Source: Candidatus Galligastranaerophilus intestinigallinarum
GTDB taxonomy: Bacteria > Cyanobacteriota > Vampirovibrionia > Gastranaerophilales > Gastranaerophilaceae
Direction: 5' to 3'
Assembly: GCA_018715855.1 (NCBI GenBank)
Contig: DVKW01000223.1
Span: 1-5,273 of the forward strand
DNA: 5,273 nt
In this document: positions 1 to 3,737 of the stretch, in pieces
Numbering within the stretch: position 1 is the stretch's first letter
Layout of the letters: every line of letters starts with the position of its first letter
The notes under the pieces: model-generated
Databases searched by the model: none
The model's input: only the letters and a program-made list of their open reading frames with translations
What the model was told of the DNA's origin: nothing
Position numbers and translations under genes: made by a program

Positions 1-4
1 TTTT

Positions 5-535
5 TTAGGTTTTTATAAAATCTAATTTACAACGACCATAAACCTTTTCTCTAAAGGGTGCAGATATTTTGCCGTAAATTCGGGAAAATTCCTGCATTCT
101 TTTTTTATCATATTCAATCACAATAATTGCATCTTTAAATTTTTCATAAACTTTTAAAATTGCTTCTTCATAATTAATTTCCCAAGGCGGGTCTATATAA
201 ATAACATCAGGCTTTATATCAGTTTGTTCAACAAATTTAACCGAATCGCTTTTAATAATTTCAAAGCCTTCTTTTGCAATTTTTAAATTTTCTTTTATTG
301 TTTTTATGGCGTTTGAATTTTTATCTATAGAAACTGTTTTAAAACCTCTTGAAAGGGCTTCTAAACTCATAATGCCCGAACCTGAAAATAAATCTAAAAA
401 AATTTTATTGTTAAAATCGCCCAAAATTGAATATAAAACGTTAAAAACACTTTCTCTTGTTTTAGACAAAGTTGGTTTTGCACAACTTGGTATAGTAACC
501 TTTACACCCTTATATTGCCCGCCTGTAACATGCAA
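5..535 (-). CDS. rsmD: 16S rRNA (guanine(966)-N(2))-methyltransferase RsmD
   Basis: RsmD transfers a methyl group from S-adenosylmethionine to N2 of G966 of 16S rRNA during assembly of the small ribosomal subunit. The protein of 176 residues is slightly shorter than the E. coli enzyme (about 198). Visible motifs are an N-terminal GGQYKG (5-10) matching the usual AGxxKG opening, PTLSKTRESVFNVL (21-34) matching the family PTxDRVREALFN block, the SAM-binding loop DLFSGSGIMSLEALSRG (48-64), the acidic end of strand 2 at D71, and the catalytic DPPW (115-118). The start is TTG, chosen because it places the family N-terminus correctly and has AAGGAG 7 bases upstream. The stop TAA lies at the left window edge, so the gene is complete but its downstream neighbour is unseen; coaD often follows rsmD in bacteria. 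It diverges from the flavoprotein gene across 32 bases. Function is secure by motif. Confidence 0.93.
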   Translation of the reverse strand: MHVTGGQYKGVKVTIPSCAKPTLSKTRESVFNVLYSILGDFNNKIFLDLFSGSGIMSLEALSRGFKTVSIDKNSNAIKTIKENLKIAKEGFEIIKSDSVKFVEQTDIKPDVIYIDPPWEINYEEAILKVYEKFKDAIIVIEYDKKRMQEFSRIYGKISAPFREKVYGRCKLDFIKT

Positions 536-542
536 TTTTTTT

Positions 543-548
543 CTCCTT
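543..548 (-). promoter_or_regulatory. Shine-Dalgarno site of rsmD
   Basis: AAGGAG on the minus strand lies 7 bases before the TTG start at 535. It decides the TTG start, since no ATG is available at the family's normal N-terminus. Confidence 0.75.
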
Positions 549-567
549 ATTTTATATTCAATTTATC

Positions 568-1932
568 ATGAAAAAAATCGTTATTATAGGCGGCTGCGCA
601 GCAGGCCCAAAGGCTGCATCAAAATGCAAAAGAATTAACCCCGAAAATATAGTTGAAATGTACACGAAAGAAAATATGGTGTCATATTCGGCTTGCGGGC
701 TTCCTTATTTTATAGGGGGAATAGTTCCAAACATTAACAATTTAATGGTAAGAACGCCGGATGAATTTAAAAAAATGGGAATTGACGTTTTTTTAAACCA
801 TGAATGCACAAAAATTAATCCGGATAAAAAAACGGTTATTTTTAACAACGAAAAAGAAGTTAATTATGATGAATTAATTTTAACAATTGGTTCAAGCCCT
901 TTTATACCAAACATAAAAAACTACAATTTAAAAAATGTATTTAACCTTAAAGTTATTCAAGACGGCATAAACATAAAAACTTTGGCGCAAACTTCAAAAT
1001 CTGCCGTGTTGATTGGCGCAGGCTACATTGCGCTTGAACTTTTAGAAGCTTTTATAAGAAATAACATTAAAACAACGGTTATTGAAAAATCATCAAGAAT
1101 CATGCCTGTTTTTGACGATGAAATTTCAATTGAAATTATGAATGAAATTAAAAATAATTCAAAAGGGCTTGTTGAATTTATTAATAACGATGAAGTTGTT
1201 GAATTTTTAGGAAAAGAAAATTTTGAAGGAGTAATTACAAAAAACGGCGCTAAAATTGAAGCAGATTTTTGCGTTGTTGCAGTTGGGGTTAAACCAAATG
1301 TAGATATAGCACGTGATGCGGGAATTGAAACAGGCGTAACGGGTGCTATTAAGGTTGATAATAAAATGCGAACAAATATTGAAAATATTTGGGCTGCAGG
1401 CGATTGCACCGAAAACATTTTTATTCCGACAAAACAATCCGTTTATAGGGCTTTAGGGACAATTGCATATAAACAGGGAAGAGTTGCCGCAATAAATGCA
1501 AATTCCGATTTCACGGGCATATCGGAACAATTTGACGGAATATTAGGCTCTATGGTAACAAAATTCTTTGATTATGGAATTTCAATGACAGGTTTAAGCG
1601 AAAATCAGGCAAAAGAATTAACAAATTATTTTAATATAAGCCCAATTTCTGCAATGGTTGAAGAATATGACAAGGCAGGCTATATGCCAAAAATTGGCAC
1701 TTTAAAGGTTAAATTAACAATTGATAAAAGAACAGGTGAAATTCTTGGCGCACAAGCAATTGGCAAGGGCGATGTTGATAAAAGAATAAGCGTTGTAGCA
1801 TCTGCACTTCGTGCAAATTTAACAATAAATGAATTTCTTCACTTGGATTTGCCGTATTCGCCACCGTTTTCATCCACCATAGACCCTTTATTAACAGCTG
1901 CATATAAACTGAAACAAATGATGGAAGAATAA
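568..1932 (+). CDS. FAD-dependent CoA-disulfide reductase / NADH oxidase-like oxidoreductase
   Basis: This is a 454-residue member of the pyridine nucleotide-disulfide oxidoreductase family with a single active cysteine (CoA-disulfide reductase, NADH oxidase, NADH-dependent persulfide reductase). Family members use NAD(P)H through FAD to reduce CoA disulfides, persulfides or oxygen. Domains in order: FAD Rossmann start IIGGCAAGPKAAS (6-18); redox Cys43 in SYSACGLPY (39-47), the position of Cys43 in the S. aureus enzyme; NAD Rossmann LIGAGYIALE (148-157) followed by Glu173 at the end of the next strand, which favours NADH over NADPH; second FAD motif WAAGDC (275-280); and a dimerisation domain ending in LPYSPPFSS (428-436), whose Tyr430 is in the position of the conserved catalytic tyrosine. 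No rhodanese domain follows, unlike some persulfide reductases. Ala155 replaces the usual third glycine of the NAD motif. Exact substrate cannot be told from sequence. ATG 568 has no clear Shine-Dalgarno site. A sigma-like gene follows after 32 bases on the same strand. Confidence 0.88.
   Translation: MKKIVIIGGCAAGPKAASKCKRINPENIVEMYTKENMVSYSACGLPYFIGGIVPNINNLMVRTPDEFKKMGIDVFLNHECTKINPDKKTVIFNNEKEVNYDELILTIGSSPFIPNIKNYNLKNVFNLKVIQDGINIKTLAQTSKSAVLIGAGYIALELLEAFIRNNIKTTVIEKSSRIMPVFDDEISIEIMNEIKNNSKGLVEFINNDEVVEFLGKENFEGVITKNGAKIEADFCVVAVGVKPNVDIARDAGIETGVTGAIKVDNKMRTNIENIWAAGDCTENIFIPTKQSVYRALGTIAYKQGRVAAINANSDFTGISEQFDGILGSMVTKFFDYGISMTGLSENQAKELTNYFNISPISAMVEEYDKAGYMPKIGTLKVKLTIDKRTGEILGAQAIGKGDVDKRISVVASALRANLTINEFLHLDLPYSPPFSSTIDPLLTAAYKLKQMMEE
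583..610 (-). promoter_or_regulatory. Possible rsmD promoter inside the flavoprotein gene
   Basis: The minus strand carries a perfect TATAAT (plus positions 583-588), preceded after a 16-base spacer by TTGGGC (605-610), a weak match to TTGACA (3 of 6). It would start transcription near 576, giving a leader of roughly 40 bases that contains the rsmD Shine-Dalgarno site. The -10 box falls over codons 6-7 of the divergent gene, an Ile-Ile pair in the FAD-binding strand, so it may simply be coding sequence in an AT-rich genome. Confidence 0.3.
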
Positions 1933-1949
1933 AAAATTACACACCCTAT

Positions 1950-1966
1950 AAAGGAAATTTTCCTTT
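1950..1966 (+). promoter_or_regulatory. Shine-Dalgarno site inside a perfect inverted repeat over the start codon
   Basis: AAAGGAAA (1950-1957), one T, and TTTCCTTT (1959-1966) form a perfect 8-base inverted repeat. Its left arm is the Shine-Dalgarno site (AAAGGA, 9 bases before the start) and its right arm runs into the first two bases of the TTG start at 1965. As RNA it can fold as AAAGGA paired with TCCTTT around a five-base AATTT loop, and that stem may extend by one more A-U pair. The pairing would hide both the ribosome site and the start. The symmetry is seen directly; a regulatory role is inference. The stem is A/U-rich and short, so its stability is modest. Confidence 0.5.
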
Positions 1967-2453
1967 GAACAGTACAGAAAAGAAACAAATTATATATAAT
2001 ATTCTTAAAACAAACGGCATTATCAAAGAAAACCAAAATGATGCAGATTATATCGTGAGCGACATTTTTTTAAAATCTGCAATGTTTTTAGATGTTTTCG
2101 AAGATGAAAATGAAGTGTATAATTATCTAAAAGATTTCATTAACAATTTTATTGATAAAGAACCGAAAGAGCCTTATATGGCAGAAAATTTAATAAAAGA
2201 CAAAATAGATTTAATTCAAGACCCGAAAACCGTTATATTTGATATAACGGAAGAAAACAAATATATTAAAAAAATTTTAAAGCGTTTGGCTGAAATAGAC
2301 AAATTAAAGCCAAGCAAAAAATATATTTCAGTTTTTTATAAAAAATATGTTAAAGGTGCTTCTTTTGAACAAGTTGCAAAAGAATTAAATATTTCAAACA
2401 AAGAACTAAGAGATAGAATTTTTGATATTGTAAAATTTGTATCAAAAGATTAA
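1965..2453 (+). CDS. Diverged sigma-70 (ECF-like) family protein, putative
   Basis: This 162-residue soluble, Lys/Glu/Asn-rich protein is not firmly recognised, but its outline fits a short ECF sigma factor. Residues 25-37 (NDADYIVSDIFLK) resemble region 2.1-2.2 (typical form DAEDIVQEVFLK). Residues 49-64, with NYLKDFINNFIDK, resemble the end of region 2 (AWLYRIARNLALD). Residues 120-159 contain YISVFYKKYVKGASFEQVAKE and then LNISNKELRDRIF, matching region 4 with its helix-turn-helix (about 132-155). The basic residues that normally follow region 2.4 are missing (KEPKEPYM instead), so promoter melting or recognition may be altered or lost. The TTG start is chosen for its Shine-Dalgarno site at 1950-1955; no ATG lies near. 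It lies 32 bases after the flavoprotein gene, probably on the same transcript, and its stop abuts the stop of the opposing gene. Alternatives are a generic helix-turn-helix protein or a lineage-specific protein of unknown function. The reading frame itself is solid. Confidence 0.8.
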   Translation: MNSTEKKQIIYNILKTNGIIKENQNDADYIVSDIFLKSAMFLDVFEDENEVYNYLKDFINNFIDKEPKEPYMAENLIKDKIDLIQDPKTVIFDITEENKYIKKILKRLAEIDKLKPSKKYISVFYKKYVKGASFEQVAKELNISNKELRDRIFDIVKFVSKD

Positions 2454-3002
2454 CTAAACTTTAAGCGAACCTGAATGCGGCATACTTTTTGTAAAGTTAA
2501 TGTAGTTTTGCATTGTTAAGGGTTGTTTTGCTCTAAAGTTAGGATACGTTCTGCCATCATAAATTTCAGGCGGCGGAGGAGTTAAATTCTTTTTTTCCAT
2601 AATTTTTTTAATTACAACGCTTGATTTATTTCTTAAAACAGGGGTTATTATGTTGCTTGAAATTACACCGCCTGCAATAGCAGCCAAAGTTCTTGCACCT
2701 TCTATTGCTTGTTTATTATTTGGCATTTTTTTGCCTGCAACTTTGCTTGCAAGGTTCATAATCGGAACCGTAACTGCCGCATAAGATGCAATATTAAATG
2801 TGCCATCTAAAACTTCTTGAGGAACAAGGAATTTCTTTTCTTCTTTGCCGATTTCTTTATTTGTAATAAGGCCGATTGTTTGCGCCATTGAGGCCAAAAC
2901 CCAACCTGCAGCGGCAGATAAGAACAAGAAATTGCCGTTGTTTTTAACGCTTTCATTTAAAATTTTTCCGCCTGCTTTGGCTGCGCCTTCAATTATGTTC
3001 AT
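2454..3002 (-). CDS. Hypothetical small membrane-type protein, second of a coupled pair
   Basis: No known family is recognised in this 182-residue protein. Hydrophobic, Ala/Gly-rich segments lie at about 24-46, 70-90 and 103-123 and could be membrane spans. A proline run (PPPP, 142-145) leads into a polar tail that ends in KSMPHSGSLKV. There is no typical signal peptide: the first 22 residues form a Lys/Gly/Ala-rich amphipathic stretch. The segment LITNKEIGKEEKK (45-57) follows the first hydrophobic segment, just as LTNKDVDKDTRR follows one in the neighbouring protein, which suggests diverged paralogy. Its ATG overlaps the neighbour's TGA as ATGA, and GGAGG sits 7 bases upstream inside the neighbour's last codons, so translation is probably coupled. 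Its TAG stop directly abuts the stop of the opposing sigma-like gene. Role unknown; a membrane or envelope location is inferred only from hydropathy. Confidence 0.82.
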   Translation of the reverse strand: MNIIEGAAKAGGKILNESVKNNGNFLFLSAAAGWVLASMAQTIGLITNKEIGKEEKKFLVPQEVLDGTFNIASYAAVTVPIMNLASKVAGKKMPNNKQAIEGARTLAAIAGGVISSNIITPVLRNKSSVVIKKIMEKKNLTPPPPEIYDGRTYPNFRAKQPLTMQNYINFTKSMPHSGSLKV

Positions 3003-3550
3003 TTTGCAGCCTCCGTAGGTTCAGGTTTTGTATTTTCGGGTTTATTTTCTAATTTTTCGTTCATTCTGTTTGTTAGCCAGTTTGTAACAGGTGCATCTAT
3101 CAAAAAGTTTGTAAATAACATAACACCAAGTGCTACAACCGTTCCCATAACTGAAGCGTATTTTTTTGCCCCGCCTTGGTTTTTAATAAAATCTTTTGAT
3201 TTTTCAATTGCTTCATCCGAAAAGTTTTCGGCTGTGTATTTTGCAATTTTGTTTGTAAAGTTTTCGTTGCTGAAACCCTTTTCAATAGCTTTCATGCAGC
3301 CGCTTCTGATTGCAATACCTGTTGCTGTTCCCACTAAACCTTTTGCAAAACTTCTGTTTGCAGAAATTCTTCTTGTATCTTTATCAACATCTTTATTTGT
3401 TAAATCGATGATAGGCTGAAAAGTCATTGCAGCAACACCCAATGCGGCACGCTGCTGCCAGCTGTTAATATTTGCAGCTTTAGATAAAATTGTTCCGGCA
3501 TTAAAGCCTTTAAAATTTGTCGATTGATTGTTTACAGGTGATACTTTCAA
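2999..3550 (-). CDS. Hypothetical NFKGF-tagged small membrane-type protein, first of a coupled pair
   Basis: This 183-residue protein has no recognised enzymatic family. It opens with a short polar stretch ending in the tag STNFKGF (10-16). Similar N-terminal NFKG or NFGA tags occur, as I recall, on many otherwise unrelated proteins of Gastranaerophilales. Hydrophobic segments follow at about 34-48, 70-82 and 131-153. The most conserved-looking part is FQPIIDLTNKDVDKDTRR (44-61) followed by SANRSFAKGLVGTATGIAIR (63-82). A charged stretch at 94-130 and a Pro/Glu/Lys-rich C-terminus (168-180) look soluble. The start is TTG at 3550, with AAGAAGG 6 bases upstream; it puts the tag at the very N-terminus. 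The stop TGA overlaps the next gene's ATG. A promoter candidate lies 95 bases upstream. The tag could be a lineage-specific targeting or processing signal, but that is inference. Confidence 0.82.
   Translation of the reverse strand: MKVSPVNNQSTNFKGFNAGTILSKAANINSWQQRAALGVAAMTFQPIIDLTNKDVDKDTRRISANRSFAKGLVGTATGIAIRSGCMKAIEKGFSNENFTNKIAKYTAENFSDEAIEKSKDFIKNQGGAKKYASVMGTVVALGVMLFTNFLIDAPVTNWLTNRMNEKLENKPENTKPEPTEAAK
3010..3014 (-). promoter_or_regulatory. Shine-Dalgarno site of the 2454-3002 gene
   Basis: GGAGG on the minus strand lies 7 bases before the ATG at 3002. It lies within the Thr-Glu-Ala codons near the end of the upstream gene. It is the strongest ribosome site in the window and supports efficient coupled translation across the ATGA overlap. 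Confidence 0.8.
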
Positions 3551-3556
3551 ATCTTA

Positions 3557-3563
3557 CCTTCTT
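3557..3563 (-). promoter_or_regulatory. Shine-Dalgarno site of the NFKGF-tagged gene
   Basis: AAGAAGG on the minus strand lies 6 bases before the TTG at 3550 and supports that start. Confidence 0.6.
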
Positions 3564-3644
3564 GTTATTGTCTTTCCCAAGTCATGATAAAATAAAACAC
3601 AATATAAAGTTGCGTTTTTTGTTGGATAGTATTAACAATTTTTA

Positions 3645-3673
3645 ATATTACATTCATAGTAGTTAATTGTCAA
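3645..3673 (-). promoter_or_regulatory. Promoter candidate for the small membrane-protein pair
   Basis: On the minus strand a perfect -35 TTGACA (plus positions 3668-3673) is followed after exactly 17 bases by TAATAT (3645-3650), a 4 of 6 match to TATAAT. Transcription would begin near 3638, giving a leader of about 88 bases before the TTG at 3550. It is the best promoter match in the window. AT-rich sequence yields -10-like boxes easily, so the perfect -35 with ideal spacing carries the weight. Confidence 0.5.
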
Positions 3674-3695
3674 TACCCAATGATATTAATTTTAT
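3667..3695 (+). promoter_or_regulatory. Promoter candidate for leuA
   Basis: TTGTCA (3667-3672, 5 of 6 matches to the -35 consensus) is followed after 17 bases by TTTTAT (3690-3695, 4 of 6). Transcription would start near 3702 with a leader of about 36 bases. Its -35 box occupies the same bases as the -35 box of the opposing promoter candidate. A second possibility for leuA lies upstream: TTGTTG (3619-3624), 18 bases, TAATAT (3643-3648). Confidence 0.35.
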
Positions 3696-3726
3696 GTTAA
3701 GATTAAATTGCTTAACAATTGAATAA
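3694..3726 (+). other. Possible leucine-rich upstream reading frame before leuA
   Basis: A ten-codon frame starting at ATG 3694 reads MLRLNCLTIE and stops with TAA at 3724-3726, overlapping the leuA Shine-Dalgarno site. Three of its ten codons are leucine (all TTA). It has no Shine-Dalgarno site of its own, and the nearest leuA promoter candidate would start transcription after its ATG, so it is expressed only if an upstream promoter is used. TTA is common in AT-rich DNA, so chance is a serious alternative. Confidence 0.17.
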
Positions 3727-3729
3727 GGA
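3725..3729 (+). promoter_or_regulatory. Shine-Dalgarno site of leuA
   Basis: AAGGA lies 8 bases before the ATG at 3738 and sets that start, which also fits the family's catalytic N-terminus. Confidence 0.7.
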
Positions 3730-3737
3730 TATTACTG

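Noticed and set aside
306..638. Open frame on the plus strand crossing rsmD and the flavoprotein start
   Set aside because: It is antisense to the well-supported rsmD and out of frame with the flavoprotein gene, with no family features.
1023..1437. Two minus-strand frames inside the flavoprotein gene
   Set aside because: Both mirror a strongly conserved coding region on the other strand and have no ribosome site or recognisable domain.
2455..2500. Possible bidirectional terminator between the convergent genes
   Set aside because: Only a four-base ATGC/GCAT match with a one-base loop precedes a T-run, and it lies inside coding sequence; too weak to call.
3584..3595. Three-codon frame ATG ATA AAA TAA in the divergent gap
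   Set aside because: It is too short, has no ribosome site and no amino-acid bias.
3551..3737. Riboswitch or T-box in the leuA leader
   Set aside because: No conserved T-box motif, aptamer-like core or terminator hairpin is visible, and the leader is too short for a T-box.
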